Of a DNA stretch of 64,000 bases, positions 1 through 12,544 are shown in pieces. A program made the position numbers and the translations under genes. The stretch's first letter is position 1. Each line of letters starts with the position of its first letter. This DNA is from Telopea speciosissima (Eukaryota > Streptophyta > Magnoliopsida > Proteales > Proteaceae), in NCBI RefSeq assembly GCF_018873765.1, contig NC_057923.1, positions 992,001 to 1,056,000 of the forward strand. The letters run 5' to 3'. A model generated the notes under the pieces. It saw only the letters and a list, made by a program, of their open reading frames with translations. It was not told the DNA's origin and searched no databases.

Positions 1-1265
1 AACCACCTTCATTTTTGTTATTCCCATAACCCAAAACCCATTAGATTTGGTTTTAGTGTTGTAGGTTATGTGAGAAAGAGGGTTGGGGTATTTTAGGTTG
101 AAGATGAAGGAAAGGGTAGTATTGTAAATTTGATTCTAATGATTTAGTACAAGGGTAAAATAGTCTTTTTACACCAATAACTAACAACAGACTAACACCA
201 TTAGTGTAGAGGGGGTGATATGAGTATTTTCAAATTTCAGGGGGTGATCCGAGTTTCAACCCATTTTCAGGGGGTGTTTCGTAAATTTCCCTTTTTTTTT
301 TGTGGTAGAATAATATAAGTACTTGACTCTTTTCAATACATATTGATGCATATCATAAAACATTATGGTATAGAAAAATGAGAAACAATATAATAGAAAT
401 AAAAACTAATAAATACACACTGAATGAGTAGTGGTAGCAAGTGGTTTTGCGGACTTGCAAGACAAAAATGACGATTGAGTAGTTTGTAGCAAGTGATTTT
501 GCAGACTTGCGAGACAAAAATGACAATTGAGTTGATACAAGACTAAAGTATTTAAAAGATCATCAGGATTTTGTATCAATTGAAAACTACTTCCTCAAAA
601 TGGGCCAAGATATTTCAGCCAATAAAACAAATTAACTAAATTAAAATTTTTAAAAAAAAATGGAAACTATGAGTTGAAAGAGAGATTTAATATGATAAAT
701 TGACTGCACATTAAATTCGATGTGACTACAACTTTTCAAAATACATGGTGCAAACATGGTGCAAACAAGCCCAGCTCAAAGCCACAAGCTTGCACCTCCT
801 AACAATAGGAACCTCTTTAAACTTCATACAATCAAAGAAAAACATGAATGAAAGCTTGATTAAGCATTCTAGTCACTTCACATGAAATCAATAAAAGTTA
901 AAATCCTTGCAACATACAAAACTGAAGGTCACCTCCACAATTGGGTTCTCATTCACTATCACTTCGTAAGATGTAATACATTATGGAGTTTTTCTCTGAA
1001 TGGAAGGCCTTCCCAACAACTGGAAATAGTAGCTGATGAACTGAAGAGTTGAGGAAAACCCACGATTTTAAGATGAATCTTCTAAATGAGAGCTCAATTG
1101 GAAGGTATTGAAAATACCAAGTAACTACAAGAACTTAACTTTATGACCATCATAATTCATAAAAGAGTGTTATTTTCTTCGTTCAAGCTACGGAAAAGAG
1201 AGAACAATACAAGCATGCAAATACAAAATCCTTATTTAGGAACCAGAAATCTGCCAGGCAATTAC
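1..1265. other. AT-rich non-coding DNA
   Basis: No gene is recognisable. Two imperfect copies of a block (about 432-470 and 487-530, sharing 'gcaagtg.ttttgc.gacttgc') form a short tandem repeat, and a 'cagggggtg' motif recurs at about 205-275. Confidence 0.5.
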
Positions 1266-1334
1266 CTCAAGCATATTGGGGTCCTCAGCTACGATATCAG
1301 TGTTACGACCTTGGTTCATCATCCCGCTAGCACC
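1266..1334 (-). CDS. Orphan 69-bp exon, unidentified protein
   Basis: On the minus strand a 23-codon open segment is flanked by an AATTAG acceptor and a GTAATT donor and keeps phase 0 at both ends. It reads GASGMMNQGRNT followed by DIVAEDPNMLE, a composition that looks coding. I do not recognise the family. It may be an internal exon of a gene whose other exons I could not find, or another captured gene piece like the CPN60 and CDKB fragments just to its right. Seen: splice sites and open frame. Inferred: that it is an exon. Confidence 0.35.
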
Positions 1335-1849
1335 CTAATTCAGTAAAAATCAGTCAATCGTCGTCAAACGACCTCTTAAGACAATTAAAACGCACAACAA
1401 TTTTACCCAATATTCTGAACCAAATCATTCTAAAATATAAGAAATAAATGGCTAAAGACATACTAAGCATTTTGCATATCATCCCAACATAAACAGCAAC
1501 TTACCCACACTCCAAAAAGGATACCCAAGCATTAATGAATTGGACACAACTTCAATTTTGTACAAATTTTTCAAGCATCAAGTGTTTGGTCTGGAATCTC
1601 AGACAAGCATGCTTTCCAGATTCCATTTTGGTGAAAATAAGAACAAAAAGGGTAATCAAAATTGCAAGGTAAAGTATTGCATAATATATTATAATAATGA
1701 TTGAATTACATCGACCAAATACTTGACGACCACACAATGCTACACAAAACACAAGGAAGATACCATGTGAGGCAATAGTAGCACAACGTAAGTTTCAGCG
1801 GTTACAAGGGTTTTTTTTTTTTTTTTGTGGGGGGTGGTGGTTGGGGTGA

Positions 1850-2070
1850 GTAAGGAAGAAGCTTGGCAATCTAGGATTCACCTCAATGAGGTTCTGAATT
1901 TGACCAACCCGCTTATTTACTACTTGAGTGCTGCCATCACCTACAATTGTGGTAGAGTCCTTGGTAAGTACAAGCGCAAGACCTCCCTCTCAGCTTTGTC
2001 AAAGGATAGCGCAACTTCATCCCTAATTATAGTTGTTGCACCAAGTACAAGCACATCTCCAAGGTCAGGT
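1850..2070 (-). pseudogene. Plastid chaperonin-60 beta gene fragment
   Basis: Translating the minus strand in shifting frames gives blocks matching the RuBisCO-binding chaperonin 60 beta subunit: RDEVALSFDKAEREVL, then LTKDSTTIVGDGST, then VNKRVGQIQNLIE. In the intact family these lie in the equatorial/intermediate part near the ATP-contacting GDGT-like loop (here GDGST). At least two frameshifts separate the blocks and there is no start or stop context, so it cannot encode a chaperonin. No intron is visible inside the matched stretch, so it could be a retro-copy or one captured exon. A tRNA-like sequence and a CDKB1 exon follow on the same strand within 400 bp. Confidence 0.7.
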
Positions 2071-2187
2071 TTAAAATTTATTTTTTTTTTTTTAAAAAAA
2101 GGGAAAAAAGTTGAATGTTACACTGCAGAGGTATGAAGTCAATTCCAATGAAACTACCATTGAGGTTAAATTGAAAATATAGATAAC

Positions 2188-2274
2188 AGATTTGGTGGAT
2201 TCGAACCACCATCCTCTTGAGGTATAAAGTCATTTCCCACACCACGATTACTCTACCAATTGAGCTAAAGATCC
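2188..2274 (-). tRNA. tRNA-like sequence (degenerate)
   Basis: The minus strand has a D-arm/A-box block (TTAGCTCAATTGGTAGAGT) and a near-perfect T-arm/B-box (GGTGGTTCGAATCCACC). The acceptor arms (GGATCTT versus AAATCTG) pair badly and the anticodon stem is not convincing, so no anticodon is assigned. It is more likely a tRNA-derived repeat or pseudogene than a working tRNA. It resembles the element at 16600-16689. Confidence 0.5.
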
Positions 2275-2332
2275 ATATTTAAATCTATGAAGAAGCGAAA
2301 ATCTATAAGTAGAATGAATACATTGGACAAAC

Positions 2333-2475
2333 CTGAATGACAGAAGGAGGAAGGGGCCTGGGACTGGGTCCCATGTAGTGCAAATCGATCAACTTCTCCA
2401 AATCGGTGTCAAGATACTTGAAGATCAAGTGGAGAAGTGGCTTCTTGTTCTTGTTGACGTGCTACGCAGAGCAAA
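2333..2475 (-). pseudogene. CDKB1-type cyclin-dependent kinase exon (broken)
   Basis: The minus strand reads HVNKNKKPLL, then KYLDTDLEKLID, then GPSPRPLPPSVIQ. This corresponds to the plant B1-type CDK segment around EYLDTDLKKFID and GPNPRPLPP, the N-lobe/hinge of the kinase. The acceptor (GGCAG before 2475) and donor (CAG/GTTTGT at 2332) are kept, but a small deletion near the exon start (CTGCGTAGCAC) brings a stop into frame. The neighbouring exons, including the catalytic HRDLKPQN exon, are absent. Together with the CPN60 piece it looks like captured or duplicated gene fragments. Confidence 0.75.
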
Positions 2476-2479
2476 CTGC

Positions 2480-4889
2480 CACAGAAAGAACAAAACCATG
2501 AATAACTGGGGGTTGAATTGGCAGGGAACACTATTTCTTAACAAACCTAGAGAAATTGTAAACCCAAACAAATAAAAAAATGAACAAGAACCTCTTAGGA
2601 TAACCGCAATGAACCAATCCCTAACCCTAAGAAGAGAGTAAAAAAGAAGGGTTCTATTACTTTTTATTCCCCTTTACCAGGTTTTTAAGATGCTCAAAAA
2701 GAGAGTGAAAAATAAGAAAACCTGGTTTTGATTCTCTATAAACGCAACATTATCAATTGATGAATGTCGTTCAACTATTTAAGTATTTAGTACACCCATC
2801 AACCAACCAAGATGCAACTAAAAGGAGCTCTCTCTCTCTCTGGATAGTTGAATTATAGGGGGAACATTCGAAGTAAAAAAGATGACTTTGCCTCATGGAT
2901 AACATATATGTTTTCTCCCACCTGATGATTCATCGAGTGTGAAGAAATCGACGACTAGGGCTGACAAAATGCTACTGCTTTCTCCTTGTATGAAAATAGA
3001 GTAAATATAAACATGAGTAACAGATCCGAAATCATGTTTCATTCCCATAAATTTCATTAAGAAAGAGAAAATTGTTTGGATAAAAATACAAGCCCTGATT
3101 TGGATGCAGAGAAGAGAGAACATAATAATTTTTATGGTGTGAACTTTTACCTGGTTGGCATTTGTTCTCTGCAACGATGGAAGCAACGATGGACCATTAT
3201 GTGTGTGTGTGTGTAAGAGAGATAGAGAGAGAGAGAAGAAGAAGAAGAAGAAGAAGGGAGTCATGGACGTTAGAGAGAGATCAATGAAGGGAGAACAATG
3301 AAGGCGTTTCATCCTTTGTGGTTCTCTAAGATTTAGAAAAAAGCAGTGAATAACCTCTTCCAATTATAGACATCTATAAGATTTCAATTCAAGTTCAGTT
3401 CATTGGTAGAAAAAAATGATCTATCAAACCGTCAACTGAAAACCTACTATCAATAAGGCTGCCATAAACGAACCAAATTTGATAGCAGAGCAGGAATTTA
3501 GGTTGTTGGCTAATTGAAAGACTAATTAAAATAGAGTGAACACAACCACCCACCCACCCCCACACAAAGAGAGAGAGAGAGAGGAAGAGATCTTTAACTA
3601 TTGTTTCAAAAGATGAAGTAACCTCCACTACGTAAGACAATATCTGCTGAAGGATAAGATCTAGAAAAAAAGCAATTTTGAGAGTTTTTAACTTTCTAAC
3701 AAAAAACATAAGCAGCTGGAAGGCAATTTGATTGTCATCATTCAGAATTTTTCTCAATGTAAGAATGTAAAGGTTATGGACAAATAATGCCTCTTTACAC
3801 CAATATATATTAAAGTTAATTCAATTTAAAAAATGCAATACGTTGAATTTTAGTTGATTAACAGAACTAATTATAAAGAATAGGAAAACAAAACCAGTAA
3901 ATCTATGCAATCAAAGTCAAGCAGTAACCAATGCTACTCTATCAACAAGAAGGTCTTTATTTTTAGCAATTAGTAATATCAACTCAGAAATATTTTTCCA
4001 GATTATAAGAACAAAATGCACAAAAAGACAATTCAATGATTATATATCGACATCTAAAGAAATTAATAGAATATTAAATTCCATTCTACAGATATGAAGA
4101 AAGCATTAAATCATTAGTTATAAATTAGTTCATATTTTAAGTTTAATTCCATTCTTAAAAAAAATCTAAAGCAGATATCAAGGGGAAGGGGGAAAAATAA
4201 ATAGGGGTTGAAACCCCTTAAAGCAGACACAAAATGAAGAATGTGAGGGTATACATGTTTTATAATGTGCATAGTTACATTTTTTTTTTAATATTGACTA
4301 CTTGACTACTGGTATTGAACGAACTCCCTTACTGTTGATCCTCTCCATCATGATATAATTATCTTCCACACTTTCAATAGATAGATCGTTCATAAAAAAA
4401 AAGAAATAGTTTCAAGAGACTGATCAAAATGGTTCCCTAACTTGTAGACTATTCATCGAGGTTATTACATGAGAATGAATTATTAAAGATTGGAACTGGA
4501 ATTGAGATCTAATATATGGCAATGATATCTAGATTTGAAAATTTCAGATCTCTAAAGTTCTATGGTAGTATACGGAATCTAAAGAACTGAACCACCTTAA
4601 CCATTTAAACCAGAATTTGTTTTTAGTCGGTGAACAAATAACTTCTGTATCTCCAGGTTGTGAACTTTTCATGTTTAATAAGCTTGGAAAACACCCTTTG
4701 ATATAATATTTGTTCCCCATTTAATATAATTTTCAAATGGAACAGCAAAAGAATCTAAGGATTCCTCAGCACCTGCATCTGATTCCAATTAGTCATCACT
4801 ACTTTAGTCCATTATTAGACAATTTCATGGGAAGAAAACATACTTTAGCAGTAAACCAGGGGCATCAATTTATGATGGAATTATGAAAT
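2480..4889. other. Non-coding stretch with GA/CT simple repeats
   Basis: No gene is recognisable. Purine or pyrimidine simple repeats occur at about 2827-2841, 3205-3256 (GT, GA and GAA runs) and 3566-3585. The long open frames crossing them are low-complexity artefacts. Confidence 0.5.
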
Positions 4890-5007
4890 TCAGTTCAGCT
4901 TCCGTAGGTGGTCCTCTTCTAGCTTTAGTCTCTTGGTAGCTTGACTTTCAACACCAGAGGGACTATCCATGCTTTTACCATTGTTTTGAACGAATGGCTT
5001 TCCAAAC
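4890..5007 (-). CDS. Orphan terminal exon, unidentified nuclear-type protein
   Basis: The minus strand shows an acceptor (TTATTTGTAG) followed by an open segment ending in a TGA at 4890-4892. The peptide reads FGKPFVQNNGKSMDSPSG, then VESQATKRLKLEEDHLRKLN. It ends in a basic patch (TKRLK) like a nuclear localisation signal, then an acidic/basic helix. I do not recognise the family. The exon at 11891-12071, also minus strand, could belong to the same gene, in which case the PPR pseudogene would sit in its intron; nothing in the sequence proves this. Confidence 0.4.
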
Positions 5008-6239
5008 CTACAAATAACACGTAACAAAATGAGCAAATAAATAAAAAATCATAAATGATGAAATTGCAAAGAGACAAACAGAAAATAAGCATAATAATTG
5101 ATGAATTTAATTCCCAACACCAAATGTAGAGGATTTCAAAATAGTAAATTAAAAAAACCTCAAAAGAAGAATGGATCTATACAATCCCTCAATCAACTAC
5201 CTAAACACAGAAATCCCCAAAAATTGTAATATATAAAAACTGTCCTTCGTAATTTAAACATATCATGGGTTTCAGTTATTGAGATTGGATTGGGCATATA
5301 AGCTGAGTCAAAGTACAATTTCTCCAAGGAATGACCTGACCAACTCACTTGACACCCGTTTCCACCCAAACTTGTCCAGCATCGGTTGAGATTAGATGAG
5401 TCAACTTGGGATTGGCAGAGTCCCATTGGATCTTGGAAATTCTACAGATGTTAAATGTCAAGGATATCACGGGTGAGAATTTGTGTTGGCAAAAGGGAGA
5501 GAGTTAGTTATAAGCAGCTCCCTATAGACTCCAAATACTGAAACGTCACCCACCAAATCTATGAGGTTTTCAACATAGATGTATTATGTCAAATACACAA
5601 AAGAAGGGGATAGAGTTTTATCACCAACCTGCTTAACATGAATGGCTCTGCAGATGAACTAACTGGTTCTATTAGAATAATCAATAAGCCATTTCAATTT
5701 CCATAAAAAATATCTGTGAAGTGGAGATCACCCACCTGGCATGCAATACAGAAATAATTAGGACACCTGAGTTGGGTGAAATTCTTCATTATTTTCCCCC
5801 ATCTAAGACATCACCAGTGACTCATAGACAGGTTAAAGTTGAGAGCGTGAAGCCTAGTAGCCCAATAGTTTAGGATGATCCTTTTCTAATTCTAATTAAT
5901 AGACATGGAAATAGATCCTTACTTGAAAAAACTTTTAGAACTATTTGAGTTGTTTCTACAAAGAATTTTTTGATATTCCAGATCGAAAGAACTTAATCCC
6001 AACAATCAAACATCAAGAACTCCATAAGTGGTCACTTTCTTGAATAAAAAGAATTATAGGAGAGTACATATATATGCATAATTTAATGAATAAAAAAGAA
6101 TTATAAGGGAGTACATATATATGTATAATTTAATGAATATGCCAGCATACAACACAAAAGGCACCCTAAGTATAAAAACAGGAGAATTATAAAAAGAACA
6201 CATCTACCCAAAGAAGAAAGATGGAAACATAGTCGTGAG
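5008..6239. other. AT-rich non-coding DNA
   Basis: No supported gene. A near-identical 40-bp segment ('gagtacatatatatg.ataatttaatgaat') is tandemly repeated at about 6062-6090 and 6110-6138. Confidence 0.45.
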
Positions 6240-7856
6240 ATACCCTCATCATTGCATTCGCTTTGCACATACTGATCTCCATTTCCTTGAACAATTCCGA
6301 TGCTTTATCAATAAGCCGATGTTTGCAATATACAGATATAATGGAGTTGTATTGCTCAGTGTACCTCAATTGTTTACTTGACTTCATTTCCAATCAAAGT
6401 TCTTCAGATCGGTTTAGCCGTCCGATTCTTCCAAATGCTCAATGGAGAGCACAAAACTCTTGTTTCTAACATGGGGGAGTTGTTGTACAACTCCCCCATG
6501 TGCACTCAAGCTCCTTCTCCTTCCCCAAATAGCCATATAACATAAGTAGAACATCCAAGGTTGACCAATTATCCCCTGTTTTAACCTTCTCCACTGCTTC
6601 AACATAGGCCTCAGACACGGCATATAACCTTGCCACGGCATGGGCTGTAGCCAAAATGCAGTAAGTTATTTCATTAGGCTCGACTTGTGCTCATTTCATA
6701 TTATCAAACACCTTTGTCAAACCTTGAATGTTGTGCTGGTTAGCTTCAATTTTCAAGAGAATGTTATATGTGGAGACGTGAGGGACAACGCCATCAGCCT
6801 TCATTTGAGTGAGGATTCTTGGGATGGCTTTCCTGCGGCCAGGGGAGGAGTGGAGGATTATGAGGCGATTGAAGACATAGGGAGAGATAGGGTGTCCCAG
6901 TTCCCTCATCTTCTTCATGTATGCCAATGACAGCCTGATGGCGGCCTTTTCCAAGCAGGCCATGACAAGATTGTTGTAGAGCAACTCATTCTGAAACTCG
7001 GGAGGGACACGGGAGAAAAGACGCTCACCTTGCGATATCCCATGAAGCTTAATTGTGAACTCCAACAGATAAGAGTAATCGAGCTCCTTCAACTTGTAGG
7101 GTCTTTCCCTAATCACCCATTCCATTACCTGTCACAAAGTAGCAGAAATTCAACCTCAACTCTTTTTTATATGTGCCTCTTTCTTATTCACACACATTGA
7201 CTTTAGTAAATCCAATGGGAAATAATGAGCATCCACCCAAAAGACAATGTTTTTTGCAGAAAGCACTTAACTTTTTGATATAGTACTCTACTAACATTAA
7301 CATTGAAGAGATTCAGTTGGTGGCGTCGTTGTTCTTGTGAGCATTTAAGCAAATGCATAGTGTGCTTTTAAGGAATTCGACATAAACATGCTCCGTGAGA
7401 GGTACTAAGCAGAGGAAATTTTATAAAAAGAAGAGGGGAATCACCTCAAGGGTGCGTTTATTCATATTGAGTTTCCTCAGTCGATTAACGGCGTGGTGCC
7501 TCTGTGAACGGGAAATCCATCGCCATCCAGCTCTGAAAGGCAGAGAGGACGGGTTGTCTTCTGGCGAGCTTCTCAACCTTCCAGGATAAGCAGTTTCCAA
7601 GCTCCTCCTCTCGAAGGTCTTGGATTTGGTTTCCCACCTCAGATGAAACATCTGAATTTTGGGTGCTGGAGATGAAAGAAGAAGAGATAATTTGGTGGAG
7701 CCACGGAGTGATTCTACTACATATAATGGTTCTATAGATGCCGTGAAAGGCCCTCCTTTCGCACCACAGAGCCACTGCATTCATTCTACCAATGTATCTA
7801 CTAAAGAATCTCTCTTCCATATTGCGACCAGGCTTAAGAGTTGAGCGAGCTCTCAT
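6240..7856 (-). pseudogene. P-class PPR protein pseudogene (At1g07590-like, mitochondrial)
   Basis: Two exons are visible. Exon 1 (about 7445-7856) ends LNMNKRTLE at a GTGATT donor. Exon 2 (about 6240-7128) starts VMEWVIRERPYKLKELDYSY and continues through PPR units such as YNNLVMACLEKAA, VFNRLIILHSSPGR and VSTYNILLKIEANQ. The order and wording match, from memory, the mitochondrial P-class protein At1g07590, whose family binds organelle RNA. The copy is broken: small deletions in exon 1 near 7490-7520 put SAFQSWM and VNRLRKLN in different frames, there is a TGA at 6691-6693, an extra G in the G-run near 6475/6495, another frameshift near 6440, and a Trp codon turned into TGA near 6395. The C-terminal repeats after MCKANAM are missing. 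It is not expected to make a functional protein. Confidence 0.75.
6469..6501. repeat. 15-bp perfect inverted repeat (hairpin)
   Basis: acatgggggagttgt and acaactcccccatgt are exact reverse complements separated by the three bases tgt. It lies inside the PPR pseudogene at the site of one of its frameshifts. Confidence 0.9.
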
Positions 7857-7984
7857 ACCGTCCGTTTGAATCTCTTAGCGGGGCTGTGTCTCTGTACCAC
7901 CTGCTGATGAACTTTATGTTTGAGGTCGGGGCGTGTGGGCGCCGATTTTTCTCCTCTCAGGTTCCCTCATCTGTTAGTGTACCC

Positions 7985-8715
7985 CCCTAGAATTGTGAAG
8001 GATTCTTCCTTAAAAAGAAAAAAATCTGAAGGATTCTTATAGAATATATGAGATAAAGAATGAAACGTGAAAGATTTTTTTTTTTTTTGTAAAAAACGTG
8101 AAAGATTGAACGTAATAAGGAGATTAATTTCTTAATAGCTAAGCTTTCCAAAAAAATAGAAAAAAAGGAAAGGAAAAGGAAAGTGGGAGAGAGAAGAGAA
8201 AAAAGAGAGAGAAATAAGGAAACGTGAGAGATTGAGAGGAGAGACGATCCATGTTGGTCGGGATCGGTAAAAAAATTAGATTTTTTTTTTTTACATTTTT
8301 TCATTGTCCGTATCGATCCACTGATACGGGATCGGCCGGGAATCGGTATCGATCTCCATCTTCATCGATACCGATCGGGGACCGTATTTATCGGACTGCA
8401 TTGGTTAGGTTACCCTATTTTCTTTCAAAAAATTAGTTTTATGAGAGAGAATTGGAGAGATTTTCTGTTCATAATTGTTAACCGATTTACTTTTGCTAAA
8501 TCTAATTTTGTGAAGAGATTTGCTTTAAATAATAATGAATATTATTAATATTAATTAATACTAAGGGTACCTAAGATTATGAAATTATAAGAAAAAATGA
8601 CAAAGATTAAGAATTGAAGAATAGAATTTTAGATAAGAATGAATGGTAGAATAGATAACTGAAAGATTTGTCACAACGTGCTTTTATAATGAAGGGTAGA
8701 ATAGTAAACACGCAC
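7985..8715. repeat. Dispersed repeat copy A
   Basis: The end of this block (about 8560-8700: aattgaagaatagaatttta, then ctgaaagattt, then cacaacgtgcttttata) closely matches 20200-20345. The earlier part resembles the GA-rich block at 16000-16300. The other copy is split by the 3.9-kb transposon at 16303-20168. The central part (8310-8400) is rich in 'atcgat' and 'cggtatcg' words. The family is unidentified. Confidence 0.5.
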
Positions 8716-11700
8716 GTGTGGAGAATGTATGTGACTGTGTGTGGGATAAAGAGAGAAAGAACAAAAGAGATGTAAAAAACAGGAATCGGGTAGGTGAGAG
8801 ATGTAAGGAAGGAAGAGAAGGATGGTCAATGGTCGCCAATGAGGATTATCCAAGGTTAAATGATTTGATTCAAGTTGTTACCGATTCTCAATGCCAATCA
8901 TTAACTATAGATTAATATCTCAACATCTATTCCAATATCTCAACTTGTATCTACTCTCGTAATGAGGAAATAGCAATTGAAGCACCTATTAATGCATCAT
9001 GACAGCTTATTTAGTAAGGCCTACTAAAGTCTATATGCTGAATCAATAATCAACCAAAATATGCACATTTTTATGCATTTTTCTTTCTAAGCTTCAATTA
9101 AAACAAATTTATCATTCCCATGTTCAGATCATGAAAATAAGAACCAGTCAAAAGCCATTTTTCCTTACTAAAAAAAAAGAAAGGCCATTTATCTTGTTGA
9201 AGATCAACTGGCAAGATCATTCTTTAAATACACCCATGTAACCTTTTGAGCATGAATTTTATGACTACTTTAAATGTTTAAATAAAAGTTCCCTGCAAGT
9301 TAATACAAGAAGCCAGAAGCTAGTACATGAAAATTTCAATTTGATTAAGAAGTACAGTACTGGGTATATTCCTTCTGAATTAAAGACTGACAAGTGTCTG
9401 TACGTATTCAATAGCGATGAGTTTTTTTGTGGATGTCTGGAACACATCGACGAACATATATAAAAATCAATTCAAACTTGATAAAATAAACAGTAATTCA
9501 ATCTATATCTCATGTAAAAGAAAACCTTTAGAGAAGGTTGAAGTAAAAGAAACAAAAAATAATCACATATCGAATAGAGAACTGGACATTACCGATTCTG
9601 AAAATTGGTCCCACAACCTCAAATTTATTGAGGGGAAAAATTATTGATGCGAAGAATCTTAATCCAACTGCTAGAAAATTGGATATTAAATAATTCTAAG
9701 GGAATAATAAACATCTAATAGAAAACATGTAAAAAGGGAAAAAACCAAAGAAGAGAAATTCAAACCTTGTCTGAGAGGAATTTCGACCTGTCCTGTAAAG
9801 AAATGAGTTCCCTTTGAGAATAGAGAACTAAATGGAACCATAAAATTGGAAAGCCAAAAACTATTAGAGGATGAAGAAGCTTTTGTATCAGTGACAGAAG
9901 AAAGGAAGATTAACAAACTGCATGAGGATGTGAACAAGGAGGTCGATGGAGGACTTGTGGCCTTGAACCATAAAATGAAAAAACAACAAACTAACCAATT
10001 ACGGAAGAAATTTCAACACCACAAAGGAACCCCATAATCAGGCTATGAACATATAACATACAAAAATATGCCAATTTAGAACAAAAAAATTTGCCAGTTT
10101 ATAACACAATAAAATATGTCAGTCTTGGAGTTTAGAAGGCGCAGAACTAAAAAAAGAGGAAAAGTGTCCAAGTAATTTTTTCCTACAAAGAAACCAAAAT
10201 ATTGAATGCATTCATTGTTAGCTGTGAAAAATAACAAAATGTCCAATTTCAAAGCAGAAAAATTTTTCAACCTAGAAAATACAATGCTGTAGAGCTGCCC
10301 ATTTTAGATATCAATATCAATGTAAAGGGAGTATGTTTGGATAGGGCTACAGTTCTTTCATACCTTGATAAGACCACCTGCAAATCCTTCAAAAAGTTTG
10401 TCTTGCCAGAATCACATACATGTTATCACAGAAACACAAGTAAAAGACCCAGTTGAATTGGGGCATGGCGAAGAAAGGAGAAGGGTTTTCTCTGGCTAGC
10501 TAGATATCGAAGAGGCCTGAGTTGTAGAAGAAGAAAGGATAAGCGAGTAGAGAGGCCTGAGTTGTAGAAGGGAAAAAAAAAACAGAAGAAGAAGGAGCTT
10601 CGAGAGGAAGAGAGTGGATCAATCTTCTCCTCGGTAGAAGGGCCAAGGTGTTGTTGGTGAAGCCTGATTTCGGTCCAGAAAGTGTGGTTGAGATCTTTGG
10701 AGGGCCATTTCAGCCTCGAAATGACCTCGGATTGCCGAAAAATGGCATATATCACTGCCAAAGGCTGTATTTTGTGTTGGGCTCGTCGAGACCTTCGAAA
10801 TGAGTACTTTTTCAATTAAAGTTTGATGTTCGTACAACCAGCCACTTGTGAGTTCTAGTTATTTTTTCCTTGAGTTTCCAATTCTGGATTTTTAGTTTCT
10901 ATTAAGTCCTAGCTTATTTCCCCCAATCTAACCATCATCTTGCTTTAATATTTTATCCACACCGTCACCTCATTAGTGACTCCATTCTATATTACTTTCA
11001 GCCTCATCAGTTCTATTGATTGAGAGTTATATCCATGTTCAGTTTCTGCCATTTACCTTCAATTTTTTGTTCATTGCGATTCTGAATTCTGTAGGTTTGC
11101 CAGTCATTGTTTTCTTCCAGCCTAGCACACCTCATCACACACATATGCGCACACGCACACACACAAATGCTTGAACATTCAGACATGAGCACACATAACC
11201 ACACGTGCACACACATACACAACACAAGCACACGCTGCCCAACTGCCTGCCTGCCCAGTCGCAAACACACAAAAAACAGATTTCTCATTTGTCAGGAAGC
11301 CACTAATAGTATCCACTACTAATGAAGAGGGAAGCAGGTCTCACTGATTATTGATGACAAAGAAGACAGCTTCAGTAATTAAATAATCAAGGTGAATGAT
11401 AGAATCAGCAGAAAATAAGTGTGTTAGGAGATTTATTATTTCCAGCAGACCAGGGCATAATTTTCCTTGGAACCATATGGTTGCAAATTAAAAGGGCTAA
11501 AATGATCAATAATAACAAAACAATAGGACCTAGGGTATATGATCAAAAATTTTTGTTGAAGCACCTCTACTACATTATTGGTCACATTTAAATTCTGCAG
11601 ATGTCGTTGACCACCCATTGGCGGACAATGTAAGACAATTAAAAATGTTACAATCCTAACCAAAGGTTCAGAAAATTTCTATAGACTGGATGATTAGGAT

Positions 11701-11890
11701 ATTCAACCAGCCATGCTTTAAGCAGGGTTCTACATGATTATTAGTGTAACATTTAGAAAGTCAGAGTTGATAAGCATGCGTTAGACATCTACATAACCAC
11801 ATAAGTACTCTACAATACCCAATTTTACCCGCGAGCAGTGGCCAATTTCACTCAAGGAGTCCAATGGAAAGAAACAGGATTTTGACATAC
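8716..11890. other. Non-coding stretch, CA-rich near 11.15-11.26 kb
   Basis: No gene is recognisable. About 11135-11260 is an interrupted (CA)n tract. Short open frames at 9.8-10.8 kb match nothing I know. Confidence 0.45.
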
Positions 11891-12071
11891 CCCTCCAGTT
11901 TCGCTTTGGGATGTTTCTTCCTCAGAGTTGCTGCCTTCTGAATCATTTGGATCAATACCATCATCCATTGTACTTGAAAATACAGGCCTAGAATGGAAAG
12001 CCCTTCCATGGTAACCACTCACAAGAAATTGACCCTGTGCAGAAGTTGATACTCCAGGAGGCAAATACAGG
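11891..12071 (-). CDS. Orphan internal exon, unidentified protein
   Basis: The minus strand has an acceptor (ATATTCAG) at 12072 and a donor (GTATGT) at 11890. Between them 60 codons stay open, beginning LYLPPGVSTSAQGQFLVSGY and ending in the acidic stretch DPNDSEGSNSEEETSQSETG. The exon enters in phase 2 and leaves in phase 0. The acidic Ser/Glu tail suggests a nuclear or regulatory protein, but I cannot name the family. It may join the terminal exon at 4890-5007. Confidence 0.45.
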
Positions 12072-12544
12072 CTGAATATCCAAAAGTTTGAACCTTATCA
12101 ACTCTGTTCCTGAATGAATTCTCTTGAATGCCTAACCAATTACGAGGGTGGCTCTGTAGAACGCTTGTCATATTCTACAAATCATGGTATCATTGTTAAC
12201 TTATTACCTCATATTAATTGTTTCAGCAAATGAAATTTTATGGCTTATTATATGATGAAAATTATTAATGAAGACATAAAGTCAAAGCTTGGCTGCTTAT
12301 GATTTACCTAATTTCAACTGTCTTTTACAACTGAGAATTCGACTGAAAGTCTTTCAAGGGAAAAGAGACAGAAAGGAAATTATCTTTTTAAAAAAAAATT
12401 GGGGGTAACAACAGTAGGTCTGCTAACCAGAGGAAGATGATATGTTTCAATTTTCTGGCAGAACATGTTTCAGGTTACATGGGTCTAGTCAGAGTGATTG
12501 AAGTAAGTGAAAAGCATCCCTGTAAACACACCCCAAGCCCTTGG

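Noticed and set aside
2188..2274. A functional tRNA gene
   Set aside because: The acceptor stem does not pair and no sound anticodon arm can be drawn.
2893..3757. Long minus-strand frames with poly-Phe and Ser-Leu runs
   Set aside because: They translate GA/GT simple repeats; no homology or splice context.
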